Assembly (NCBI GenBank): GCA_023393095.1
Contig: JAEWMT010000097.1
Location: 1 to 61,143 of the forward strand
From: Bacillota bacterium
Lineage (GTDB): Bacteria; Bacillota; Clostridia; Lachnospirales; Lachnospiraceae
Direction: 5' to 3'
DNA length: 61,143 nt
How positions within the stretch are numbered: the stretch's first letter is position 1; the number at the start of each line of letters is the position of its first letter. The notes beneath the pieces are model-generated. The model had not been told where the DNA came from. It did no database searches and worked only from the letters and a program-made list of their open reading frames with translations. The translations under genes and the position numbers were made by a program. Of the stretch, positions 52,872 through 61,143 are shown piece by piece.

Positions 52872-52993
52872 ACCATCCGTTCTGAGTAATTTAGTAAGAT
52901 AATATCACAGTGTTTTAATCTTTCCAATGTATTATTTAATCCTATATTTCAGAGTCTTTCTATGTCAGAGTCTCTAGCTGCTATATTATAAAG

Positions 52994-54169
52994 CTATAAC
53001 ATTAGACGATAGATATTAATAATATCCTGTTCATTTAATTTAACAAAATTACCGAGAGTTCCTTGGCGTACATCTCCATGGCTTGCTGTATGGGCCATTT
53101 TCTCTATATCTTCTTCTTTTGCTCCAAGTTCAGAAAAATTAGATGGCATTCCTATGGATTTCAGATATTGTCTAAAGGCTTTAATTCCTGCTTTTGCTGT
53201 ATTCTCAGGATGTGCAAAATCCATCTGGCATCCCCACACACGAACAGCAAGCTGTGCAAAACGATTGATACCACGCTCCATGTTATAGGTCATCCAAGCA
53301 GGAAATACAACTGCAAGTCCGGCTCCGTGTGCACAGTCATAGACCGCAGAAAGCTCATGTTCGATATCGTGGCTTGCCCAATCTTGCACTCTTCCAACTC
53401 CGCAGGAATTATTATGAGCCATCATACCAGCCCACATAATATTTGCCTGTGCATCATAGTTTTCAGGATTCTGTACTGCGCGAGGTCCCTCATGAACCAT
53501 CGTAAGCATCAGTCCTTCCAATAATCTGTCAGTAACCTCAACTTCTTCTGTATTTGTAAAATAACGTTCTAATAGGTGCGCCATAATGTCCGTAATTCCG
53601 CAGGCGATCTGATATGGTGATAAAGTCTGTGTTAAAGCAGGATTTAGTATAGAAAATGATGGTCTAAGAGCTTCACCGCCTGCTCCTCTCTTATACATTC
53701 CAGCTTCGTTTGTTATAACAGAATTCGGGGATCCTTCACTTCCTGCTGCGGAGATAGTCAGAATTGTTCCTATCGGTAATGCCTTGGTTACTTCTTTCCC
53801 CTGATAGAAATCCCAGAAATCACCCTCATACACAGTACCTGCCGCGATAGCTTTTGCAGAATCAATTGCACTTCCTCCACCTACAGCAAGTACAAAATCC
53901 ACACCTTCTTTACGACATAAATCAATACCTTCATATACAAGTCCACTCCTTGGGTTTGGTTTTACTCCGCCAAGTTCTACGAATTCTATCTTTTCTTCTT
54001 TCAGGGAAGCCTTAACTCGGTCAAGAAGTCCGGAACGTATGACAGACCCTCCGCCATAATGAATCAGAACCTTGCTTCCACCAAAACGTTTTACATATTT
54101 GCCTGCATTATTTTCTTCATCCTTACCAAATACAAAATACGTAGGACTATAAAATTCGAAATTCTCCAT
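52994..54169 (-). CDS. Iron-containing alcohol dehydrogenase (BdhA/YqhD type)
   Basis: A 391-aa enzyme: GGGSAIDSAKAIAAG near 90-110, and the metal-binding region GITDIMAHLLERYF and HDIEHELSAVYDCAHG with its His residues. It reduces aldehydes such as butanal with NAD(P)H. ATG at 54169 fits a site AAGGTAAGG; the one at 54184 does not. Confidence 0.9.
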   Translation of the reverse strand: MENFEFYSPTYFVFGKDEENNAGKYVKRFGGSKVLIHYGGGSVIRSGLLDRVKASLKEEKIEFVELGGVKPNPRSGLVYEGIDLCRKEGVDFVLAVGGGSAIDSAKAIAAGTVYEGDFWDFYQGKEVTKALPIGTILTISAAGSEGSPNSVITNEAGMYKRGAGGEALRPSFSILNPALTQTLSPYQIACGITDIMAHLLERYFTNTEEVEVTDRLLEGLMLTMVHEGPRAVQNPENYDAQANIMWAGMMAHNNSCGVGRVQDWASHDIEHELSAVYDCAHGAGLAVVFPAWMTYNMERGINRFAQLAVRVWGCQMDFAHPENTAKAGIKAFRQYLKSIGMPSNFSELGAKEEDIEKMAHTASHGDVRQGTLGNFVKLNEQDIINIYRLML

Positions 54170-54317
54170 ATGCCTTACCTTCACTTTCTTGTTGTCGATT
54201 TAAAAATAATTTAATCTTTGTATCCTTTTCATAACACATAAACGGATCCTATATTATTTTAGCATAATTACTTACATCATTCCATAGAGGTTTTCGGATT
54301 TTATAGATAGTTTTATT

Positions 54318-55091
54318 TTATCCTAAATTTTCATATTCCTTTTTAAGATTCATCTGGAATCTGGCAAGTCCTATCATTTTGACTTTAGCCGGCAGCCAGC
54401 GAAAAATTTTATTAACCAAACCTGGAACAATAATTTCTTTGTTATTCATAAAATTCTTGTATGCGATACTTGCTACTTTTTCAGCCGACATGGCACTATT
54501 CGGTACCTTCTTTCCTGAACGCTGAAAAAACTCTGTCTTTGTAGCTCCCGGGCATAATACACATACTTTTACTCCTTTTTCCCTGGCTTCATATCTGATA
54601 GCTTTACTAAAGCTTAATACAAAGGCTTTACTTGCATAATAGGTGCTAGTATATGGTCCTGCCTGAAATGCACCTGTTGATGCAACATTCAGGATGCCAC
54701 CTTCTTTTTTCTGATACATTCTTGGGAGAAATAATTTGCTTAACTCCACCAGATTAATTATATTTAAGATTAGCATATTTTCATCCTGCTGCATATTAAC
54801 TTCCTCAACGGGACCAACTAAGCCCACACCAGCATTATTTACTAAGATAGAAATTTCTATTTTCATTATATTAATCTGATCGTAAATATTTTTTGCGGCA
54901 CCAAGTTTACTTAAATCCTGTTCTATCGTCAGGATATTCGCAGAGAATTCTTTTTTAAGTTTACTATCTGCAGCATTTAACTTTTCTATATTTCCTGAAA
55001 CAATAACAATTCCATAATTGTTAATTACAAATAGTCTTGCCAATTCATAGCCAATTCCACTTGTTCCTCCTGTAATTAATACATATTTCAT
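54318..55091 (-). CDS. Short-chain dehydrogenase/reductase
   Basis: A 257-aa SDR with the classical TGGTSGIG loop (residues 7-14), NNAGVGLVG, and catalytic TYYASKAF. The C-terminal FRWLPAKVKMIG is membrane-like. It follows the Crp/Fnr gene by 80 nt and is likely cotranscribed. AAAGGGG precedes this ATG; the frame start at 55151 has no site. Confidence 0.85.
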   Translation of the reverse strand: MKYVLITGGTSGIGYELARLFVINNYGIVIVSGNIEKLNAADSKLKKEFSANILTIEQDLSKLGAAKNIYDQINIMKIEISILVNNAGVGLVGPVEEVNMQQDENMLILNIINLVELSKLFLPRMYQKKEGGILNVASTGAFQAGPYTSTYYASKAFVLSFSKAIRYEAREKGVKVCVLCPGATKTEFFQRSGKKVPNSAMSAEKVASIAYKNFMNNKEIIVPGLVNKIFRWLPAKVKMIGLARFQMNLKKEYENLG

Positions 55092-55171
55092 AAAAAATAC
55101 CCCTTTCTTTTTTATAGAATCATAAAATAGAAAAAGGTAAATGTAATTCACATATGTTAATTCTGTATTTT

Positions 55172-55753
55172 TTATCTTCTTATCTGCTTCTTTATCCTGC
55201 TTAAGGATCCTGCCCTTATCCCAATATAGGATGCAATTATATTCTGAGGTATCCGTTTTTCCAATTCCGGATATTGTTCAATGAATTCTATGTATCTGTC
55301 TTTTGCACTCTTCATGGCAAAATCCCTCGATCTGTCTTCTAATTGCTGAAATACAGTTAATAAATATTGGTTAAATATCTTATAGACATCACCATGTTCA
55401 GCCATTATCATACGTAGCAAATGATACGGAATCTGAATACAAGTACTGTCTTCTAAGCTTTCAATATGAAACGTAGAAGCTTTATTCGTTCTGAATCCCT
55501 CCGACGAAAAAAATTCATTTTCCAATGCAAAACATTTTGTAATATCCTTACCTTCCTCATCGATATAATAACCTCTGATTAACCCCTTTATAATAAAATA
55601 TAAGTTAGATGCACATTCCCCTTGTAGAAGTAAGATTGACTCTTTTGAGAAAAGCTTTATAGCACAGTATTCATTTATCATCTTTTCTACCGTTTCATTT
55701 AGTTGGATATTTAACCCTTTTTCTAAATAGAGACTAGGTTTTTTATTATTCAT
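55172..55753 (-). CDS. Crp/Fnr-family regulator
   Basis: A 193-aa regulator. A cNMP-binding fold covers about 20-135 (LQGECASNLYFIIKGLIRGYYI), and a short HTH ends it (NIIASYIGIRAGSLSRIKKQI). No Fnr cysteine cluster or cAMP-specific residues are evident, so its effector is unknown. Possibly regulates the adjacent SDR. Confidence 0.8.
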   Translation of the reverse strand: MNNKKPSLYLEKGLNIQLNETVEKMINEYCAIKLFSKESILLLQGECASNLYFIIKGLIRGYYIDEEGKDITKCFALENEFFSSEGFRTNKASTFHIESLEDSTCIQIPYHLLRMIMAEHGDVYKIFNQYLLTVFQQLEDRSRDFAMKSAKDRYIEFIEQYPELEKRIPQNIIASYIGIRAGSLSRIKKQIRR

Positions 55754-55819
55754 TAAGATACTCCTGATATAATTTAGGCTTGTTCTAAAATCTTGGGATC
55801 ATCCTTTAATTGATTTTTA

Positions 55820-57169
55820 TCACTTTTTTGATCCTCTTCGGATCATGATGCATTGAATTACATCCTCCAATATTGCTCTATCTGTGACGTGAATCATAAG
55901 CCACCTCTGACCCATGCCGATCTTAGTTTGATAATACAACTGTTGAAGATATTCTGTAAAAGAAGGGAGTGCCAATTCGGCTTCTACCCGCTCACGCTCG
56001 CCAATCACAATAAGAGCAATATAAGAACCTTTATCAGGATAAAGAGTACACAGTGTACGGCCCGCCTTTTTATATTTCACATTCCACCCCGGCTGCATGG
56101 AGCAGCTACTATATTCGAAAATTGGTTTTATCTTATATTGTTCTTCTACATAGATACATAATTCATTCCATAAAGGGTAGTTTACATATGAATTAATGGT
56201 TTCCATCGATGGTTTCCGGGTTTTGTCCGTTACATTCCAAATTTCTGTTATTTCATTTATCTCATGAGACGGAATAATCGGCCGCCATAGTTCCATACAG
56301 CTAACCTCCTGACCAATATCATAGTATATCTCTGCTGCAAAATCCCCGCAGATTAAATTATGCTCCTTCATCCAGCCAAATAAGAAGGAAGAGGCTTTAA
56401 AAACTGCCGAACTGATCAATTCGGCAAATGTCTCCGCTTCAAAACGGCAGACCGCATATTCACCACATGGAAGAGTAAAGGTATCATACCCTTTTGTATT
56501 TGTAGCTTGTTCAACTTCTGCTCCTGCCAGATAGTAACAGCATCTTTCTCCTGAAGCTCCTTTAAACATCACTCCAAATTCATTGCCGCCCGGTAGTAAA
56601 TTAGGTATATCCTCTTTTTCTCTGTGGAAAGTATCCCAGATTTGCCCGGCTGTGGCAATACCGGTAATCCTGCCTCCGCCAAGTTCTTTCATCGGCACTT
56701 CCCTCAAAATTCCGGCATAGATGTGTGATTGATCCAGTTTTTTGCGGAATACCTCAACAACAATGCCATCCGTTATCAACGGTACATTTTCATCAATCGT
56801 GACAAAGTTCAAAACCAAGTCCGGTTTAATAAAATGATTCAGTAGGACGGGATTATTCCGATACTCTTCCGGAGTGATACCATATGCTGTCTTAAAGGCA
56901 CGTGTAAAACCTGCATGATCTGAAAATCCATAATCAAGGGCTACATCGACAATTCGAATTTCTCTGTTTTGCAAAACTTCAGAAGCTTTTGCCAACCTTC
57001 GAAGCTTAATATATTCGTACAACGTTTTTTTTATCAAACGACTGAACAAACGTTGGAAATAATAGGGCGATAATGATGCGACCTTTGCGAGAGATTCGAT
57101 TTTCAAGTCATTTGATAAGTTATCTTCAATATAATCAAGTGATTTTTGAATTGCATCCCATGCATACAT
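55820..57169 (-). CDS. AraC regulator fused to GyrI-like and DUF3788 domains
   Basis: A 449-aa protein. AraC HTH at about 1-105 (YFQRLFSRLIKKT, FSDHAGFTRAFKTAYGITPEEYR), a GyrI-like ligand domain at about 125-285 (PGGNEFGVMFKG, LPCGEYAVCRFE), and DUF3788 at about 315-445 (NYPLWNELCIYVEEQY, GWNVKYKKAGRTLCTLYP). The GyrI part binds small hydrophobic drugs in relatives. AGGAGGTGG precedes the ATG at 57169. Confidence 0.82.
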   Translation of the reverse strand: MYAWDAIQKSLDYIEDNLSNDLKIESLAKVASLSPYYFQRLFSRLIKKTLYEYIKLRRLAKASEVLQNREIRIVDVALDYGFSDHAGFTRAFKTAYGITPEEYRNNPVLLNHFIKPDLVLNFVTIDENVPLITDGIVVEVFRKKLDQSHIYAGILREVPMKELGGGRITGIATAGQIWDTFHREKEDIPNLLPGGNEFGVMFKGASGERCCYYLAGAEVEQATNTKGYDTFTLPCGEYAVCRFEAETFAELISSAVFKASSFLFGWMKEHNLICGDFAAEIYYDIGQEVSCMELWRPIIPSHEINEITEIWNVTDKTRKPSMETINSYVNYPLWNELCIYVEEQYKIKPIFEYSSCSMQPGWNVKYKKAGRTLCTLYPDKGSYIALIVIGERERVEAELALPSFTEYLQQLYYQTKIGMGQRWLMIHVTDRAILEDVIQCIMIRRGSKK

Positions 57170-57517
57170 ATCACCACCTCCTTTGAATATAGGGTAGCAT
57201 AAAACCAAGTCAGTCGTCTTGTTGTACAATGCTCTCTTTTATAATCCACGTGGCTATTAGTTAACTTCAACTTATTTATGTAATATTTTAGCATACATAT
57301 GAGCTTCTTTCAATGGATACGGGTTTCGTCTAAGCATATTCCTATTTCGCTGAAACCCATAGCTGACAGGTTAGAGGTTGCACGCGCAGTTTTACCTCAT
57401 TTTTCTAAAAATTACTGCTAATTTATAAAAAAAGTACTTTCTTTTTTATAGAATTCCATGTAAAATAGTAATTATACTTTATTACTTTAAAGTGAAAAAT
57501 CATGGAGGTTTTTTATT

Positions 57518-59116
57518 ATGTGGTCATTTTCATCTCTATTATTAACTTTATTACCTATTATACTTATTTTGTGCCTGCTTATCATTTGGAAAAAGCCTGC
57601 CGATCTAAGTGGAACTGCAGGTTGGTTGTTAATCGCAGTCATTGCATTCTTTTTCTTCAAAACCTCACCGGAAGTAATTCTTCGTTCCACTGCCGCTGGC
57701 TTAATTAAATCATTTTCTGTATCTTTAATTGTGGCCACTTCTCTATTTCAAATGGCTTATATGGAGAAAACCGGTGCCTTAAAGCGTATCATTATCTTTA
57801 TTAAAACAATTTCAAATAAAAATCGCGCTGTACAAATCATGATTGTTAATATCGGTTTTGGAACATTGATGGTTTCCGTAGGAGCAACTCCAGTTTCCTT
57901 ACTTCCCCCGATTTTAATTGCACTAGGTTACTCCACCTATGTAGCAATTGCACTTCCTGCAATCGGTTATGATTCCTTATGTACATATGCTTTATTGGGT
58001 GCGCCAATCGTCGTATTCGTTGATATTGCGAATAAATTCTTGGGCCCCGGAAATGAAATTACCCTTTCTCAGGCAGGAATGATATTCTATCCCTTCCTTC
58101 CTTTGGTATCAACACTAATAGGTTTCTGTATGCTTTGGATTGTAGGTAAGTGGAAGGCTCTCAAAGAAGGAATGCTTCCTTGCCTCATTACCGGATTCGT
58201 AATCGGTGTAGTTTCTTACTTTACTAACCGTGTGGACAATCTGGTTGTATTAACCGGTCTCCTTAGTGGACTAGCAGTGATCTTTGTCATGCTTCTATAC
58301 TTAAAAATAACAGGTAATAAAATAATTGATAAAAGCCGCCTAACAAAAGAAGAACTGGAATATGAGAAAGCATATCCTTTATGGAAGGCCTGTACCCCAT
58401 GGTTTTTACTAATCGTATTAATACTGGTACTTAATATACCTAAGGATATATTCAATTATTTATATCGAACCTTATTACTTCCAATTAATGGATTATGTGC
58501 AGATGGTTCCCCAATTTATACCAGAGCACTTTGGAATGCATATACCTGGATTTTAGTAAGTGTTTTATTGTCTATGATCATTCTTCGTCCATCCAAACAG
58601 CAAATAAAGGATACCTGCTCTACCTGGCTGAAAAGAGCCCCCAGACCAATCTATTCTGCTGCTATATTTTTTGCAATCGGTGAAGTTATGAACACTACCG
58701 GCTATAATATGTCTACCAAAACAACTGAGGATGGTATGAATATGGTTCGAATCCTAGCGGATGCCTCTGCACAGGTATTTCATAACATATATGGTGGAAT
58801 TGTTTCCTTTATCGGTTTGTTCAGCGGTTTTCTTACAGGTAGTGAAGCTTCCTCAATTGCTATGTTTGCAAACTATACATTAAAAACCGCAAGTACCCTT
58901 GGCCTTAATAAAACACATCTCATCATAATAACAGCCGCCTTGGCTTTCGGTGCCGGACTGGCAAGTGTTATCTCTCCTGCCAAGCTTCAAAATGCTGCCG
59001 CTTCGATTGATAAAATCGGAGAAGAACATAAAGTAATTCGTACAGCATTCGTACTGGCACTCGTATTAACTATAATTGTAGCTGCTTATACCGTAATTCT
59101 TTTAAATATAATGTAA
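57518..59116 (+). CDS. L-lactate permease-family transporter (LctP)
   Basis: A 532-aa membrane protein with about 12-14 helices. NIGFGTLMVSVGATPVSLLPP and FIGLFSGFLTGSEASSIAMF match the LctP family, as does ISPAKLQNAAAS near the end. It probably imports lactate or glycolate, although distant members may take other acids. GGAGG site; two terminators follow. Confidence 0.83.
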   Translation: MWSFSSLLLTLLPIILILCLLIIWKKPADLSGTAGWLLIAVIAFFFFKTSPEVILRSTAAGLIKSFSVSLIVATSLFQMAYMEKTGALKRIIIFIKTISNKNRAVQIMIVNIGFGTLMVSVGATPVSLLPPILIALGYSTYVAIALPAIGYDSLCTYALLGAPIVVFVDIANKFLGPGNEITLSQAGMIFYPFLPLVSTLIGFCMLWIVGKWKALKEGMLPCLITGFVIGVVSYFTNRVDNLVVLTGLLSGLAVIFVMLLYLKITGNKIIDKSRLTKEELEYEKAYPLWKACTPWFLLIVLILVLNIPKDIFNYLYRTLLLPINGLCADGSPIYTRALWNAYTWILVSVLLSMIILRPSKQQIKDTCSTWLKRAPRPIYSAAIFFAIGEVMNTTGYNMSTKTTEDGMNMVRILADASAQVFHNIYGGIVSFIGLFSGFLTGSEASSIAMFANYTLKTASTLGLNKTHLIIITAALAFGAGLASVISPAKLQNAAASIDKIGEEHKVIRTAFVLALVLTIIVAAYTVILLNIM

Positions 59117-59130
59117 TGTAAGAAATTAAG

Positions 59131-59170
59131 GAACTGCCATACGAAAAAAATTTTGGCAGTTCTTTTTTTT
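59131..59170 (+). terminator. Terminator of the lactate-permease gene
   Basis: gaactgcca pairs with tggcagttc, then eight T. Confidence 0.9.
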
Positions 59171-59180
59171 GTGCATAAAC

Positions 59181-59210
59181 AAATCCCAGACTTCGAAAAG
59201 TCTGGGATTT
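59181..59210. terminator. Second terminator-like hairpin
   Basis: aaatcccagact pairs with agtctgggattt around tcgaaa; both flanks are A/T runs. It may be bidirectional. Confidence 0.65.
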
Positions 59211-59364
59211 ATGAATTTTTTATCTGTAAGTAAAGTATGATGCTTCTATAAAATCATCAATATAGAAAATTATCACTCTTACAAGGATAAAGCTGGATCA
59301 TTTAATAATATAATTTTTATAAAACTTTATAATAGCCAAGGCTTGTGTTATCACAATGCCAGAT

Positions 59365-59643
59365 TTACGAAAAAGGATTCCGCTCATCTGTTACCTCTTG
59401 TAAAATTACAATTGGATCTGAGATCAGTCCGTATTGATCGTCTTCCGGATAGGTTACTGCAATTGTTGGATTATCACCTGCATATGCTATCATACTTGCC
59501 ATGGAATCCCATTTTGTACATAAAAAGAAATGAGCATACTCACCTTGTTCAACAATTTTCAAAAAAGCTCCTTTGTTTTCTTTAATCGCCAGAGTATCTT
59601 TTACACTTGTTTCATACTCATATTTTTCAAATGCATCCTTCAT
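59365..59643 (-). CDS. Antibiotic-biosynthesis-monooxygenase-fold protein
   Basis: A 92-aa small protein with an ABM-like ferredoxin fold: KGAFLKIVEQGEYAHFFLCTKWDSMASM (region about 25-51) and VILQEVTDERN. Family members include heme-degrading and quinone monooxygenases; substrate cannot be read. The ribosome site is weak, so the start is not certain. Near pirin and a dioxygenase, so a redox role is possible. Confidence 0.6.
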   Translation of the reverse strand: MKDAFEKYEYETSVKDTLAIKENKGAFLKIVEQGEYAHFFLCTKWDSMASMIAYAGDNPTIAVTYPEDDQYGLISDPIVILQEVTDERNPFS

Positions 59644-59737
59644 TTTAATTGGAACAATTCCATGCCATGTTCTTGAAATTATTTTAACACTCCTTCTATT
59701 ACTCTTTTTCTAAATTGGGAAAGATAATCAATATTTA

Positions 59738-60574
59738 TTATTTGTGCTTTATAAAGGTACCCTGTCTCAATTCGTCAAATGCAGTCATTAATTCCTCCTG
59801 TGTATTCATAACTATGGGGCCACCCCAAGAAATCGGCTCTTTAAGCGGCCTTCCTGAGAAGAAGATAAACCTTGAATCCGAATCAGGTGAAGCATGAACT
59901 GCTATACTATCACCGCTGTCAAATAACACTGCTGTCTTATCTAATATTCGTCTTCCTTCAATCAAGGCATCCCCTTCAATGAAAAATATAAAAGGAGTTT
60001 CCTCCGGTTTAACCGGTATATCTATCTTTCTTCCTTTGGAAAGGGATATGTCATAAATCGATGCAGGAAGATACCTGGGAGTTACACCTGTCGCCTCCTC
60101 AAAACTTCCTGACAGAACACGAATCTCTGCACCTTCCATACGCTTCAGCGCAATTTGTTCTTTCGTAATATCCATATAATTCGGTTCAACCATCTTTTCT
60201 GAGCGAGGTAGATTTAACCATAATTGAAAGCCCAGCATTCTTTCGGATGTTTGAGGCATTTCCTGATGTAATATACCGCTTCCTGCTGTCATCCATTGTG
60301 CTTCGCCCGAGTGTATGCTTCCTTTGTTTCCCAAGCTATCCTCATGTTCTATTTCACCTGAAATCAGATACGTTATCGTCTCAATACCCCTATGAGGATG
60401 CATGGGAAATCCGGCAATATAATCAGAGGCATTCGTCGTATCAAAAGAATCCAACATAAGAAAAGGATCAAAATCCTTTACATCATTATTACCAAGAACC
60501 CGCACTAAGTGGACTCCTGCTCCATCAATTGCACTTTGGCCCCTAACTTCTTTTATCACTCTGCATTTCTTCAT
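59738..60574 (-). CDS. Pirin-family protein (YhhW/quercetinase-like cupin)
   Basis: A 278-aa bicupin. Metal motif HPHRGIETITYLISGE with its two histidines, then HSGEAQWMTAGSGILHQEMP, is complete in the N-terminal half (about 55-105). The C-terminal pirin_C domain ends near 270. Pirins can cleave quercetin or act as redox sensors. It is encoded beside the dioxygenase gene on the same strand. Confidence 0.9.
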   Translation of the reverse strand: MKKCRVIKEVRGQSAIDGAGVHLVRVLGNNDVKDFDPFLMLDSFDTTNASDYIAGFPMHPHRGIETITYLISGEIEHEDSLGNKGSIHSGEAQWMTAGSGILHQEMPQTSERMLGFQLWLNLPRSEKMVEPNYMDITKEQIALKRMEGAEIRVLSGSFEEATGVTPRYLPASIYDISLSKGRKIDIPVKPEETPFIFFIEGDALIEGRRILDKTAVLFDSGDSIAVHASPDSDSRFIFFSGRPLKEPISWGGPIVMNTQEELMTAFDELRQGTFIKHK

Positions 60575-60605
60575 ACAATTACCAACCTTTCCTTATATAC
60601 AGTTA

Positions 60606-60635
60606 ATAAAATGTCAGTTTATAAAATGTCAGTTT
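60606..60635 (-). repeat. 15-nt direct tandem duplication
   Basis: ataaaatgtcagttt occurs twice in tandem, overlapping the stop codon of the dioxygenase gene. Confidence 0.7.
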
Positions 60636-61143
60636 ATTCAAATAAGTAACCTGTCATGGAAAGAGAGCCCAGAACACATTCTTTATTAAATACGGTTATC
60701 TGTTCCTGCTCCTTTGCTGCTCCTAATACATACAAAAGTGGTGCAAAATGATCCAAAGTGGTAAACGCCAGGGTTGAGGAACTCCCTGCTTTATGATAAT
60801 CGATTACATTCTCGTCCTTGCGTTCTATGACATTCTGTATAATATAATTGTCAAATTCTTCTGCCCAAGAGTATCCGCCAACTTCCATATCCCAGTTGAT
60901 TCTCGCAAGATTATGGACAACATTACCGCTTCCGAATATTAATACACCCTGTTCCCGAAGTCCAGATAGTTCTTGACCAATTCTGTAATGTTGTTCAGTC
61001 GAAGCATTTCTATCCACACTAAGCTGAAATACCGGTATCTCTGCCTCCGGATATATTCTATGAAGAACAGACCATGTTCCATGATCGTAGCCCCAGGAAT
61101 TATCATCAATTACCTTTCGGCTAATCATTGACTTTGCCAATTC
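60634..61143 (-). CDS. Extradiol ring-cleavage dioxygenase (DODA/YgiD), C-terminal part
   Basis: About 170 codons visible; the frame runs off the right edge, so the true start is outside the window. DNSWGYDHGTWSVL carries a metal-binding His, and FGSGNVVHNL and TTLDHFAPLLYVLG are family marks of LigB-type 4,5-DOPA dioxygenases. In E. coli the homologue YgiD acts on DOPA; substrate here unknown. It shares strand with pirin. Confidence 0.88.
   Translation of the reverse strand, partial: ELAKSMISRKVIDDNSWGYDHGTWSVLHRIYPEAEIPVFQLSVDRNASTEQHYRIGQELSGLREQGVLIFGSGNVVHNLARINWDMEVGGYSWAEEFDNYIIQNVIERKDENVIDYHKAGSSSTLAFTTLDHFAPLLYVLGAAKEQEQITVFNKECVLGSLSMTGYLFE

Noticed and set aside
1..61143. rRNA, tRNA, prophage or complete insertion sequence
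   Set aside because: None of their hallmarks was seen by eye; transposase, integrase or CCA-ended cloverleaf sequences were not found.

Overview
The window looks like chromosomal DNA of a low-GC, strictly anaerobic Firmicute of the Lachnospiraceae / Lachnoclostridium-Anaerocolumna type. The evidence is strong AGGAGG ribosome sites, TTG-bearing leaders, a T-box leader, tRNA-dependent amidation (GatCAB with AspRS), YesM/YesN two-component control of a sugar ABC transporter, and a methanol:corrinoid methyltransferase pair (MtaB/MtaC). I saw no rRNA, tRNA, CRISPR array, prophage or complete insertion sequence. Assignment to a genus is inference. Layout: 1-3.3 kb holds a partial MoxR-type AAA ATPase, the ammonium pair amtB-glnK (behind a strong promoter and a leader hairpin with a U-run) and a P-loop kinase. 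3.7-8.8 kb is housekeeping: a membrane-anchored Xre regulator, SIMPL protein, YdeI-like protein, lytic transglycosylase, YqeY and a small membrane protein. 9.1-13.8 kb is a methanol-utilisation locus: a PocR-AraC regulator, then mtaC-mtaB-cobW on the other strand. 14.3-17.6 kb is a polar amino-acid ABC transporter. 17.8-22.3 kb carries a HAD phosphatase, a beta-carbonic anhydrase, DUF1801 and DUF2000 proteins, and a MarR regulator beside a QueG-like iron-sulfur protein with matching operator palindromes. 22.4-29.7 kb is accessory: SUKH-LRR and Tdi1/DUF1851 immunity-type proteins, membrane proteins, a TetR-MFS efflux pair with two operator-like sites, and orphan or damaged genes. 30.2-40.1 kb is a sugar locus, probably L-rhamnose: an RbsB/LsrB-class ABC transporter, YesMN, a UroD-like protein, an esterase and rhamnose mutarotase. 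40.4-42.7 kb is a decaying zone with gene remnants. 42.8-50.1 kb is a T-box-controlled aspS-gatC-gatA-gatB-aspS operon with two AspRS paralogues. 50.2-61.1 kb holds an acyl-CoA synthetase, dehydrogenases, regulators, an L-lactate permease-type transporter, a monooxygenase-fold protein, a pirin and a partial extradiol dioxygenase. Functional links: methanol released from plant polysaccharides would be demethylated by MtaB/MtaC, while the sugar locus would import and trim rhamnose-type sugars; together these suggest a pectin-rich plant diet (inference). GlnK/AmtB and GatCAB/AspRS connect to nitrogen and Asn/Gln-tRNA supply. The most unusual content is non-coding. Three dispersed structured repeat families are present: (1) about 125 nt at 8035 and 14151, plus a fragment at 11651, with compensatory changes in two stems; (2) about 250 nt Y-shaped palindromic MITE-like elements at 29909 and 42483, both between convergent genes, one abutting a truncated GNAT gene; (3) about 71 nt at 7250 and 52801. 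There are also a seven-unit 12-bp tandem array, a four-unit 10-bp array between two transporter genes, and a T-box whose specifier region contains GAA, AAU and AAC.
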